Below are positions 1 to 9,900 of a stretch of 64,000 nucleotides of DNA, piece after piece; position 1 is the first letter of the stretch; each line of letters begins with the position of its first letter. The stretch comes from Alloyangia pacifica (lineage in GTDB: Bacteria; Pseudomonadota; Alphaproteobacteria; Rhodobacterales; Rhodobacteraceae): assembly GCF_003111685.1 (NCBI RefSeq), contig NZ_CP022190.1, forward strand, positions 451,001 to 515,000, written 5' to 3'. The notes beneath the pieces are model-generated. The model was not told the origin of the DNA, ran no database searches, and saw only the letters and a program-made list of their open reading frames with translations. Position numbers and translations under genes: made by a program.

Positions 1-1472
1 AAGATCACGTTCTGCTCGATGGTGCCGTCGAAGAGATGCGCCCAGGGGCCTTTGGCATAGACCGCGACATCCTCGCCGGAGTGGCTTTCCGAGGACTTGG
101 GGATCAGCGCCTGCTGCACGTAGTCGATGTCGGTGGCCTCTTCCTGTGTCAGCTCGGGGCGCGAGCCGGAGTAGTCGTTCTCGCCCTCCCCCTTGGTCAG
201 CACCGAGCCGGCGCCGTTGAGGTAGCCCACCACGGTGTAGGGCTTGCCGTCATCGGCCAGCACCAGCTCGTCCGAGTGCATCTCGCCGGTCTTTGCGACG
301 TCGTAGCACAGGCCCTCGATCGGCGTGCCGCGGCCGCAGTAGCCGTTGAAGGCGATCGAGTGCTCGTGGTCGGCGGTGACGATGATCAGCGTGTCGGCGT
401 CGTCGGTCAGCTCGTCGGCCATGGCCACGGCGTCGGCAAAGGCCATGCCGTCGATCATGGTGCGCTTGGCGTTGCCGGCGTGGTTGGCGTGATCGACCCG
501 GCCCGCCTCGATCTCGAGGTAGTAGCCGTTCTCGTTGCTGCTGAGGTACTCGATCGCGGCCTTGGTCATCTCGGCCAGCGAGGGCTCGTCGTCCTCGGCG
601 CGGTCGGCCTCGTACTCCATGTGGCTGTCGTTGAAGAGCGCCAGCACCGGCGCGGAGCCGTCGAGGCTCAGGCCGTTGAAGGTCTCGGTGTTCCAGGCGT
701 ATTGCGCGCCCATGCCGGTGGCGGTTTCGATCAGGTTAATGCCATCCGGGCGGTGGCCCTTGCCGCCCTCGTCGAGGGTCACGTCGGTGCCGGCGAAGTA
801 GCGGCGGCCGCCGCCCATGGCGAGGTCCACGACACCGGCTTCCATCTGGTCGATCAGCTGGCTGGCGATGTCCTTCTGGGCGGTGCAGCCCTCGGGGACC
901 TCGTCTTCCCAGTTGCGGTTGGCGGTCTTGGCGTAGACGCCCGCCGGGGTGGCGTGGGTCAGCCGCGCGGTCGAGATGACGCCCACCGACTTGTCCATGC
1001 CGGTGACGATCTCGGCAAAGGTGGTCAACTCGTTGCCGGCCACGGTCGAGCAATCGTCATGGATCGCGTCGCCGCCGAGGTTGATCAGGTTGAAGCGCTG
1101 CTTCACGCCTGTGTTCATCGCCCCCGCGGTCGGGGCCGAGTCCGGGGTCTGGGCGTTGATGTTGTAGGTCTTCACCAGGGCGCTGTGGAAGTCCGGCGTC
1201 TCGTAGGGCAGCACGTGCTCTTCGCCGAGCTGGCCTTGCTGCTGACCGGCAAAGAGGCGGGTGGCGTAGTTGGTGCCGACGCCGTTGCCGTCAGCGACGA
1301 GCAGGATGACGTTCTTGGCGCGGCCGGTGTTCATCTCGCGGTCGATGATGGCCTGGATGGCCTCCTGGCCGGCGGTGAACCAGGCGTCATTGGCCTGCGG
1401 GATGTCCTGCGCGGCAGTGCTCCCTGCGGCGAGGATCAGGGCGAGCGAGGTGGTGGAGAAGATCGTTTTCAC
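1..1472 (-). CDS. phoA: alkaline phosphatase, PhoA-type (3' end outside window)
   Basis: Periplasmic metal-dependent phosphomonoesterase that releases phosphate from organic esters. Reading the minus strand from GTG at 1472 gives a signal peptide (VKTIFSTTSLALILAAGSTAA, AQ-D cleavage region), a first metal-site motif LLVADGNGVG near residue 58, and the nucleophile region TPDSAPTAGAMNTGVK with the predicted phosphorylated serine at about residue 112. Further on are D-H-A-N-H-A-G and TADHEHS metal-ligand motifs typical of the PhoA family. About 490 residues are visible and the gene runs off the left edge, so the stop codon is not seen. The GTG start is chosen because it puts the signal peptide at the N-terminus and has CGGAG about 11 nt upstream; no ATG fits as well. 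A PHO-box-like repeat lies upstream, which implies phosphate-starvation control through PhoB. Family assignment is strong; PhoA versus a closely related marine variant is less certain. Confidence 0.9.
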   Translation of the reverse strand, partial: MKTIFSTTSLALILAAGSTAAQDIPQANDAWFTAGQEAIQAIIDREMNTGRAKNVILLVADGNGVGTNYATRLFAGQQQGQLGEEHVLPYETPDFHSALVKTYNINAQTPDSAPTAGAMNTGVKQRFNLINLGGDAIHDDCSTVAGNELTTFAEIVTGMDKSVGVISTARLTHATPAGVYAKTANRNWEDEVPEGCTAQKDIASQLIDQMEAGVVDLAMGGGRRYFAGTDVTLDEGGKGHRPDGINLIETATGMGAQYAWNTETFNGLSLDGSAPVLALFNDSHMEYEADRAEDDEPSLAEMTKAAIEYLSSNENGYYLEIEAGRVDHANHAGNAKRTMIDGMAFADAVAMADELTDDADTLIIVTADHEHSIAFNGYCGRGTPIEGLCYDVAKTGEMHSDELVLADDGKPYTVVGYLNGAGSVLTKGEGENDYSGSRPELTQEEATDIDYVQQALIPKSSESHSGEDVAVYAKGPWAHLFDGTIEQNVI

Positions 1473-1549
1473 GACAGGGATGCTCCGAAGTCTGAAGGGC
1501 GGGGCCCGTTACACGGTTGAGGGTGTCGGGCGCTTCAGACAGGAACGGG

Positions 1550-1589
1550 ATAACAGTCGCGTGATGATTTCATGACACCTGTGCGACAG
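1550..1589 (-). promoter_or_regulatory. PHO-box-like PhoB site upstream of phoA
   Basis: On the minus strand the sequence CTGTCGC-ACAG-GTGTCAT (1589 to 1572) matches the PHO box arrangement of two CTGTCAT-like heptamers separated by 4 bp (11 of 14 positions). A third heptamer CTGTTAT (1556 to 1550) follows at exactly two further 11-bp steps. It lies 78-117 bp upstream of the phosphatase start codon, in the correct orientation. The pattern is seen directly; PhoB binding is inferred. Confidence 0.6.
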
Positions 1590-1649
1590 TTTGCGCGCCG
1601 CGCGAGCCGGAGGAGCACGGCTGTGGAGGTCCGGGTGGGCCCGCCGGTC

Positions 1650-2834
1650 CTACTGGAAGAAATACTGCGCGTAGATCGGGGCGCAGCCAGCGCCGAGCGC
1701 GCGGGCATTGGCGCCGACGCGGGCCTCTTCGGGGCGGGGCGGCAGCATGCCGCGCGTATCGAGCCGATCCAGTGCCTGCCGGCTGCGCGCCACCACGCGT
1801 GCGCGCACGTCGGGAGGCATGGCACCGTCGATCAGCGCCACTTCGAAATCCAGGACCGAGCCGATCGAGCGGATTGCATGTGCGAGGGCGTCGCCGGTGC
1901 GCGCGACCCAAGGGTCGATCTGCCGCTCGAAGGCGCGCCAGTCCTGAGGCTGTGTCCAGAGCGCGGTGGTGTCCAGCCCGTCCTCCGCGATGGCGGCCTC
2001 GAGCGGGTGCAGCGAGGCGGCGTCGATCAGCGGCAGCTCGCCGCCGCCGGGCGCGGGCACCCGCAGCGAGCCGAAGGCCCCGGCGTTGTTCTGCGCGCCG
2101 ACGGTGACGCTGGAATTCAGCACCAGGCCGCCGCCGATGAAGGAGCCGATGAAGAAATAGGCGTAGTCAGCGAATTCGCGTCCCCGTCCGAAGACATGTT
2201 CGGCGCGGCAGGCGGCCGTGCCGTCGTTTTCGGTGAAGAGCGGAAGGTCGCTGAGCTTGGCGACCTCCTGCTGCACGTTGATCTCGGCCCAGATGCTGAA
2301 GTCGATGGGGGCGCCGAGCACGTCGGTCCAGCTCCAGATCTCCGAGGGTGCGGCGATGCCGATTCCACAGAGCCGCTCGCGCTGGTAGGGTGAAAGCTTG
2401 TGCGCCAGGTCCGCCATGCCGCTCTCGAGATAGGCGAAGATCTCGGCCGGCATCGGGTAGGGGTAAGTGGTCTGCGACGATCCCAGCACATCGCCCATCA
2501 GGTTCATCACCACGAGGTCCGCAGAGCGCCGCCCGATCTTCAGCCCGTAGGAGAGCGCCGCGTCGGGGTTCAGCGCCATCGGCACCGAGGGCTTGCCCAC
2601 CCGCCCGCGCGTCGGCTCGCGGCGCAGCAGGAACTCTTCGGCCTCGAGCTTGCGTAGGATGTTCGACACGGTCTGCGCCGAGAGCCCGCTGTGCTTTGCG
2701 ATGTCGCTGCCAGGCAGGGCGCCGTGGCGCTGAATCATCGACAGGATCAGCCGCTCGTTGTGCGCCCTGACGCCGATCTGGTTGGCGCCGTCGCTCAGTT
2801 TCCTGATCTCCTGTCCAATCTCCTGCGTGTGCAT
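1650..2834 (-). CDS. ROK family transcriptional regulator
   Basis: A 394-residue ROK (Repressor, ORF, Kinase) protein. The N-terminal 80 residues form a winged helix-turn-helix (ALPGSDIAKHSGLSAQTVSNILRKLE around residues 39-65, split here only by description). The rest is a ROK fold with the ENDG motif near residue 200 and the IGGG glycine motif near 230. The cysteine-rich ROK zinc motif is not evident, so it may not act as a kinase. It is divergent from frcBCA, with an AT-rich palindrome between them, so it is most likely the local sugar-responsive repressor, comparable with the ROK gene next to frcBCAK in Sinorhizobium meliloti. The ATG at 2834 places the helix-turn-helix correctly. Its effector sugar is not shown by the sequence. 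Confidence 0.9.
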   Translation of the reverse strand: MHTQEIGQEIRKLSDGANQIGVRAHNERLILSMIQRHGALPGSDIAKHSGLSAQTVSNILRKLEAEEFLLRREPTRGRVGKPSVPMALNPDAALSYGLKIGRRSADLVVMNLMGDVLGSSQTTYPYPMPAEIFAYLESGMADLAHKLSPYQRERLCGIGIAAPSEIWSWTDVLGAPIDFSIWAEINVQQEVAKLSDLPLFTENDGTAACRAEHVFGRGREFADYAYFFIGSFIGGGLVLNSSVTVGAQNNAGAFGSLRVPAPGGGELPLIDAASLHPLEAAIAEDGLDTTALWTQPQDWRAFERQIDPWVARTGDALAHAIRSIGSVLDFEVALIDGAMPPDVRARVVARSRQALDRLDTRGMLPPRPEEARVGANARALGAGCAPIYAQYFFQ

Positions 2835-2879
2835 GCCGTCTCCCCCATTCCGACGTGGCTCAGATTACAGACTGGCGTT

Positions 2880-2896
2880 AATAAATCAAATTTATT
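2880..2896. promoter_or_regulatory. AT-rich palindrome, candidate ROK operator
   Basis: AATAAAT-CAA-ATTTATT is a perfect 7-3-7 inverted repeat in a strongly AT-rich island, directly upstream of the -35 element of the frc promoter and about 45 bp from the regulator's start. ROK repressors such as Mlc and NagC use AT-rich palindromic operators. Binding by the adjacent ROK protein is inferred. Confidence 0.5.
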
Positions 2897-2902
2897 TATT
2901 TA

Positions 2903-2932
2903 TTGACGTGAGGTCAGAATCGCCGGTATCAA
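2903..2932 (+). promoter_or_regulatory. sigma-70-type promoter for frcBCA
   Basis: TTGACG at 2903-2908 and TATCAA at 2927-2932 are separated by 18 bp, a good -35/-10 pair for the housekeeping sigma factor. It points at frcB, about 80 bp upstream of the start. The candidate ROK operator lies immediately upstream of the -35. Confidence 0.5.
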
Positions 2933-3014
2933 CATGGGTAATCCGTTGCAGAACGGAGGTTTCACGGGCCGTCGCGCTTGGCGTCCCATGACACGTTAGG
3001 GAGGAGGAGACCCC

Positions 3015-4031
3015 ATGAAGAAGCTGATTTCCGTCAGCGCATTTGCGCTGCTCGCATCGACCCTCGGCGCCCAGGCACAGGACGGCGGCAGCGCCTGCCT
3101 GATCACCAAGACCGACACCAACCCGTTCTTCGTGAAGATGCGCGAAGGCGCCGCGGCCAAGGCCGAGGAGCTGGGCATGACGCTCAACTCCTACGCGGGC
3201 AAGGTGGATGGCGACAACGAGAGCCAGGTAGCCGCGATTGAGACCTGCATCGCCAACGGGGCGGATGGCATCCTGATCACCGCCTCCAGCACCTCGGCGA
3301 TCGTGCCCTCAGTGCAGCAGGCGCGCGATGCGGGGATCCTGGTGATTGCGCTGGACACGCCGCTCGACCCGATCGAGGCCGCCGACATGACCTTTGCCAC
3401 CGACAACTTCCTTGCTGGCGAGCTGATCGGCAAATGGGCCGCCGCCAAGCTTGGCGATGCCGCCGCCGACGCGCGGGTGGCCTTTCTCGACCTCGACGTG
3501 AGCCAGCCCACCGTCGGCGTGTTGCGCGACCAGGGCTTCATGCAGGGCTTCGGCATCGACCTTGGTGACCCGAACAAATGGGGTGACGAGAGTGACAGCC
3601 GCATCGTCGGCCATGACGTGACCCAGGGCAACGAGGAGGGTGGCCGCAAGGCGATGGAGAACCTTCTCGCCACGGACCCGATGATTAACGTCGTCTACAC
3701 GATCAATGAGCCCGCCGCAGCCGGTGCCTACGAGGCGCTGAAGGCCATCGGGCGCGAGAACGACGTGCTGGTCGTCTCGGTCGATGGCGGCTGCCCCGGT
3801 GTGCAGAACGTCGCCGACGGGGTGATCGGCGCGACCTCGCAGCAATATCCGCTGCTGATGGCTTCCAAGGGCATCGAGGCGATTGCCGCCTTCGCCAAGG
3901 ACGGCACCAAGCCCGAGGCCACCGAGGGCAAGAATTTCTTCGACACCGGCGTGAAGCTGGTCACCGACCAGCCGGTCGAGGGCGTGGATTCGATCTCGGT
4001 CGAAGAGGGCAAGAGCCTCTGCTGGGGCTGA
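3015..4031 (+). CDS. frcB: sugar ABC transporter substrate-binding protein (fructose type)
   Basis: Periplasmic binding protein of a CUT2-class sugar importer, 338 residues. It opens with a Sec signal peptide ([21 protein letters not shown]) followed by a type I periplasmic-binding fold: [14 protein letters not shown] near residue 32, [11 protein letters not shown] near 83, and VSVDGGCPG near 255, a pattern shared with FrcB/RbsB proteins. A strong ribosome site (GGGAGGAGGA) precedes the ATG. It is the first gene of a frcB-frcC-frcA operon, and a hairpin with a T-run after it would allow more binding protein than membrane protein to be made. Fructose, and perhaps mannose or ribose, is the expected substrate from the family; the exact sugar cannot be read from the sequence. 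Confidence 0.88.
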   Translation: MKKLISVSAFALLASTLGAQAQDGGSACLITKTDTNPFFVKMREGAAAKAEELGMTLNSYAGKVDGDNESQVAAIETCIANGADGILITASSTSAIVPSVQQARDAGILVIALDTPLDPIEAADMTFATDNFLAGELIGKWAAAKLGDAAADARVAFLDLDVSQPTVGVLRDQGFMQGFGIDLGDPNKWGDESDSRIVGHDVTQGNEEGGRKAMENLLATDPMINVVYTINEPAAAGAYEALKAIGRENDVLVVSVDGGCPGVQNVADGVIGATSQQYPLLMASKGIEAIAAFAKDGTKPEATEGKNFFDTGVKLVTDQPVEGVDSISVEEGKSLCWG

Positions 4032-4043
4032 ACCTTCGCAATC

Positions 4044-4076
4044 CGGGCCCGCGCCGCGCGGCGGGGCGGGCCCTTT
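4044..4076 (+). terminator. intercistronic partial terminator between frcB and frcC
   Basis: GGGCCCG (4044-4050) pairs with CGGGCCC (4066-4072), with further GC pairing inside the loop, and is followed by TTTT. Its place after the binding-protein gene and before the permease gene suggests an attenuator that sets the FrcB:FrcC ratio. Confidence 0.6.
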
Positions 4077-4149
4077 TGAAGTTATCGCAACCTGCGCGGA
4101 CCATGGCCGGTGAGGGGCCGCGCCCGCGCACGTGAGAGGAGGGCACGAC

Positions 4150-5216
4150 ATGGCCGAAGCGGACAGGTACGAAGACGTTGTCCGAACACGGAACGACGAG
4201 AAGTTCGCCGAGTTCGAGGACAGCGGGAAAGGTCTCTGGGGCCGGTTCCACGAACTGCTGCACAGCACCCCGGCCATCGTGCCGCTGATCGTTCTGCTGG
4301 CGGCTTGTATCGTTTTCGGGATGATCCTCGGCTCGAAGTTCTTCTCACCCTTCGCTCTGACGTTGATCCTTCAGCAGGTCCAGATCGTCGGCGTTCTGGC
4401 CGCGGCACAGGCGCTGATCATCCTGACCGCGGGGATCGACCTATCTGTGGGGGCGGTCGCGGTGCTCTGCTCGGTGATCATGGGGCAGGTGACCTTCCGC
4501 TATGGGGTGCCCGCCATACTCGCGGTGCCCATCGGTCTTGCCTTTGGCACCGCCATCGGCGCGGTCAACGGCTGGCTTGTCAGCAAGGTCAAGCTGCCGC
4601 CATTCATCGTCACGTTGGGCATGTGGCAGATCGTGCTGGCGGTGAACTACCTCTATTCCGCCAACGAGACGATCCGCGCCCAGGACATCGAGACGCAAGC
4701 GCCCTTCCTGCAGTTTCTCGGCACCAAGTTCACGCTTGGCGGCGCGGTCTTCACGCTCGGCGTGGTGCTGATGCTGCTGCTCGTGCTGGTGCTGGCTTAC
4801 GTGCTGCGCTCTACCGCTTGGGGTCGCCATGTCTACGCCGTCGGCGACGATCCCGAGGCGGCGCAGCTCGCCGGCGTCGACCGCCACAAGACCATCATGT
4901 CGGTCTACATGCTGGTGGGCTTCATCTGCGGCCTCGCGGGCTGGGTGATGATCGGCCGCTTCGGCTCGGTCTCACCTTCGGCCACGACCGGCGTCATCGG
5001 CAACATCCAGGCAATCACCGCCGTGGTGATCGGGGGTATCTCGCTCTTCGGCGGGCGGGGCTCGATCCTCGGCGCCTTCTTCGGGGCGCTCATCGTCGGC
5101 GTCTTCGAACTGGGCCTGCGCATGGCCGGGGCCGACCCGCAATGGACCTATCTTCTCATCGGCGTGCTGATCATCGCCGCCGTGACCGTGGACCAATGGA
5201 TCAGAAAGGTGACGGC

Positions 5217-5220
<4 letters not shown>
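4150..5220 (+). CDS. frcC: sugar ABC transporter permease
   Basis: Inner-membrane permease of the CUT2 family, 356 residues from the chosen ATG. A hydrophilic N-terminus of about 40 residues is followed by roughly eight to ten hydrophobic segments. The family motif LTAGIDLSVGA is near residue 97, and AVGDDPEAAQLAGVD near residue 230 fits the EAA-like loop of this family. The start at 4150 is preferred over an in-frame codon at 4132 because a strong GAGGAGGG ribosome site (4135-4143) sits just before it. The stop overlaps the start of frcA by ATGA, so the two are translationally coupled. Confidence 0.88.
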
Positions 5221-6011
<791 letters not shown>

Positions 6012-6034
6012 GTCCTGGTCCCGACGCAACGATG

Positions 6035-6068
6035 AAGGGCGGTTGGCGGGAACCTGTCAATCGCCCTT
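6035..6068 (+). terminator. possible terminator after frcA
   Basis: AAGGGCG (6035-6041) pairs with CGCCCTT (6062-6068) around a 20-nt loop that contains a smaller GGTT/AACC stem. It begins 24 bp after the frcA stop. There is no clear T-run, so termination is only suggested. Confidence 0.35.
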
Positions 6069-6924
6069 TCGCGTTATGATTGTACTATACCTCCCGATAC
6101 ACTTCCTAAATGATCGAGTGTCGCCGAATTGTCTCAGGGTCGTACAATGATTCTCGGACGGCGCCAAGATTTTTAACGTCTGATCTTGTTTCTGGACCTC
6201 GAGGCGACTCCGCTGCCTAAGCCCCGCATCTTTTGCGCGAACGACAGGTGGAATAGAGAGATGCAATGCGTTGCTAAGTTCCTTTTGCACAAGCAGCATT
6301 CTGGGCACCTCAAAGGCAGGCTTGCCGGTGTTTCCCTGGCCTTCGGCTATTCGTGAGGCGCGCAGGACCGAAGCTCCCTCGGATGAGAACATCGATATAA
6401 CGAGCTGAAAATTCAGTATTTTCGAAAAATGCCCAGAGAACTCTCCCAGCTCGGGGGACTGTCCAATGGCGCGCCCGACGCGCGCGGAGCGTCGAAAGTG
6501 GTTCAGGAAAGTTAAAAATCTATTGCAAGAAGGACGCTCTATGGTAACACTTTGTGGACGCGCATCGCCCTTTTTTTGGGCATGGGGGTCTAGTCCTCCG
6601 CGCGTTGTAGCGTATGAATTTGTGCAGTTTTCATTTTAGTTCTGACATTTTGGATCATTCCTGCGGCCCGACCATTTCATTCGCCGCGATCTGAAACATC
6701 CCAAAGTTTGGCGGTATCCGGTGTTTCGGGTGCGTCTCGATTTTTTCCGGTTCGCTGAATTCGGATGAATTGACCCAAGCAATTTTGCTCGGCCATGGGG
6801 CCGGGATTATATTTGCGCCCTTTTCGGCCTGTGCGGCGGGGGGCGGTTTCATTCGTGCGCGCTAGCGCAAAGTCCATTTTTCCGGGCCTTGAAGAGTGCT
6901 CGTAGTCTCTGGGGGAGGTTTGAC
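6069..6924. other. long AT-richer intergenic region before the giant gene
   Basis: About 855 bp without a convincing gene. Base composition is visibly less GC-rich than the flanking genes. Open frames here (for example 6057-6392 and 6677-6877 on the minus strand) lack the third-position GC bias of neighbouring genes and have no clear ribosome site. A GCCC/GGGC inverted repeat around a T-run lies near 6568-6585. It probably carries the promoter and a long leader of the giant gene, or the remains of lost sequence; no specific element could be identified. Confidence 0.4.
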
Positions 6925-9900
6925 ATGCCGATCGACACCATTTTCATTCAGGGTGAAGCACTCATTACGGACACGGTCGATGAACAGACCGGAACAAATG
7001 CCAACGTCGCCCGCACCCGGAGCGGCAATCAGGAAGCAGCCGGTATCGGCAGCACCTCCACCTCCACCAACACCGGTCTGCCCAACTTCGATGAATATGG
7101 CCTGCGCCCGGATTATACCGGCGCCGGCGATGAGGACACCTGGGGCTACTACGACATCAACGGGACTGACACCGGCGCGCAGGCCGCGACCACCTTCGAC
7201 GCGGTGGCGGGCACCTACGAAATAACTCTCCGCATCGCGAATGGGTCGGCGGCCGCGCGACCAATCTCGATCACCGTCGACGGCGTCACCCAAACGATTG
7301 CTGACACGAGAACCGGCCAGTTTTATTTCTGGGAAACCCGCACGGTCCAGGTGACGCTTTCGGGCAGCGGCACGCACGACTTGATCATCAACCAGGTTGA
7401 CGGCACCGGCGCGCCCAATATCGACGCGATCGCCATCCACGATGTGGGCGTGACACCGAATTTCTCGCTCCCGACCTTCGAGTCCGACACCACCTTCCTT
7501 GTCGCCGACGGCACAACCTCGGTCGGTGCGGCGCTTGCGTCCGACATTGCCAACGACACCTCCGACGATGCGCCGGCCCGAGTGGGCATGAGCTATTCGA
7601 TCGTCGATGGGGCCGATAGCGGGGCCTTTCAGATCGATTCCGATACCGGCGCGCTGACGCTGAAAGATGAAGCCGATTTCGACGCGAAGCCGAGCTACGC
7701 ACTGACCATCGCCGCCACCGATGCCGAGGGCGGAACCACCCAGCAGGCGGTCACCGTGACCGTCGTACCGCCCTTCGAGCCGATCTATCTCGGAGTGGAG
7801 GACATCGAAGTCCTCGATCCCGTGGGCACCGGAACCCTAAAGCGCACCGTCGACGCAAATCCCGAGAGCGGGGCTGTGGAAGGGGGATTGAACGACAACA
7901 CAGGCCCCGAGGAAGCCGGCAATGAGTTCGACGATTCCGGTCTGCGCCACAACTACAGCGGCAGCGGCTACATCGATATCAATGGCGGTGCGGTCGGGGA
8001 CCGGCTGAGCTTCAGCTTCGACGCCCCCGCCGGCACCTATGCCATTACCCTGCGCTATGCCAATGGCTCCGACGGGCAGAGCCGACCGATCTCGCTGAGT
8101 GTCGACGGCGGCGCTGCGCAGACCCTGTCCGATACGAACACCGGCGATTGGAGCACCTGGGCGAGCCACAGCTTCACGGTGACCGTGGGCGACGGCACCC
8201 ATACCGTCGTCCTTGCCCAGACAGGCACGCAGGGTGCGCCCAATATCGACGCCGTGGCCATCGCGCTTCCCGGCGCCGCAATCAGCTTTGCCGCGCCCGA
8301 AATTCTCTCGGCAGGCGCCTTCGACATTGCCGAAAATTCCACCGAGATCGGCCAGGTCCAGGTGGACGACCCCGAACTGTCGGACCTCGACCCCGACATG
8401 CTCACCTATACGCTGACCGGCGATGATGCCGACAAGGTTGAAATCAGCGCCACGGGTCTTCTGACCCTGAAAGACCCGGCCGACTTCGAGACCAGAACCG
8501 ATGCCGACCTCGACGGCGTGTTCCAGGTCAGCCTCGAGGTGTCCGATGGCGTACGCAGCGTGACGCAGGAGCTGTCGATCACGGTCACCGACGTCGATCC
8601 CGAACTCCCCTCTCCGACCATCGCACCGATCGTGCTGCAAAGCGAAGCCGGGGTGATCCCCGACGGAGCAAGCACCTTCCATCGGGTGCAGAACGATCCG
8701 ACCACTGCCGAAGGCGCCGGTAACCTGCCGCAGGACCAATATGGACTGCGCGAGGGATACAGCGGCTTTGGCTACACCGACTTCGATGGCGCCGGGGCGG
8801 ATGGCGATGAACTCATCACCTGGACCCTGACCGTGGACGATGCGGGCCTTTACGACTTGCACATCCGCTTTGCATCGGTGGAATCGACCCAGACCGATCG
8901 GCCCGTCGCTGTCCTGGTCAATGGCGCGGACGCGGTGGGCGGGACCATCGGCTTCCCCGAGCGCGACGGCTTTGACACCTGGGTGGTGCGCGCCCCGGTG
9001 CAGATCGCGCTGCAGTCCGGTGAGAACACCCTGACCCTTGCGATCCCCGCGGGCTCGAGCAACGGGCCCAACATCGACGCCGTCGCGATCACCAGCGTCG
9101 GCGACACTCCGGCCTTCCCGCCGGTAAACACCGCGCCCGAGTTCGACGCCACGGCGGGTGCCGTCTCGATCGCCGAGAATTCGACCGAGGTGGCCGCCGG
9201 TCTCACCGCCACCGATGGCGAGGGCGACGCGCTCAGCTTCGAGCTGACCGGCGAGGATGCCGCCCTTTTCGAGTTCAATGAAACCACCGGCGCGCTCGAC
9301 TTCATAGCCGCCCCTGATTTCGAGAATCCGGCGGACTTCGATGGGGACAACGTCTACGACGTGACCCTGACCACGAGCGACGGTGTGCTGACCGCCTCGC
9401 AGGACATTTCGGTCACCGTCACCGACGTGGTCGAGGCAACGCAGCCCAATTCGATCGCCCTCGACACCAGCACGGTCGCCGAGAATGAGGCGGGCGCGGT
9501 GATTGGCACGCTCTCGGCGGTTGATCCCGACGGCGACGATGCGGCCATCACCTTCAGCGCCGATCCGGCCTCGGACTTCGAAGTGGTCGGCGGCCAGCTG
9601 AAGCTGAAGGACGGCGTGGCGCTGGACTTCGAAGCCACGCCTTCGGTCGATGTCGAAATCACCGCCACCGATGGGGCGAACGAGTCCACCACCACCACGC
9701 TGACCATCACCGTCGGCGACGTGGACGAAGCCCCCTCGGCGCCCCAGATCACAGGGCTGACGGTGGACTCCGGCGTCGCGGGCGCGATCATCGGCACGGT
9801 TTCTTCGGTGGACCCCGAGGGCACGGCGGTCTCCTTCACGGTCGACGACGCGCGCTTCCAGATCGACGGCGACGACCAGCTCACCCTCCTGCCGGGCGAG

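Noticed and set aside
36-1520. Open frame of 494 codons on the plus strand
   Set aside because: Antisense to the alkaline phosphatase, whose motifs are clear on the minus strand.
4110-5216. An N-terminal extension of the FrcA frame of about 370 codons
   Set aside because: It runs in another frame through frcC, which has clear permease motifs; FrcA starts at the ATGA overlap at 5217.
6057-6877. Open frames on the minus strand in the gap before the giant gene
   Set aside because: No GC bias at third positions, no ribosome sites and no recognisable protein features.
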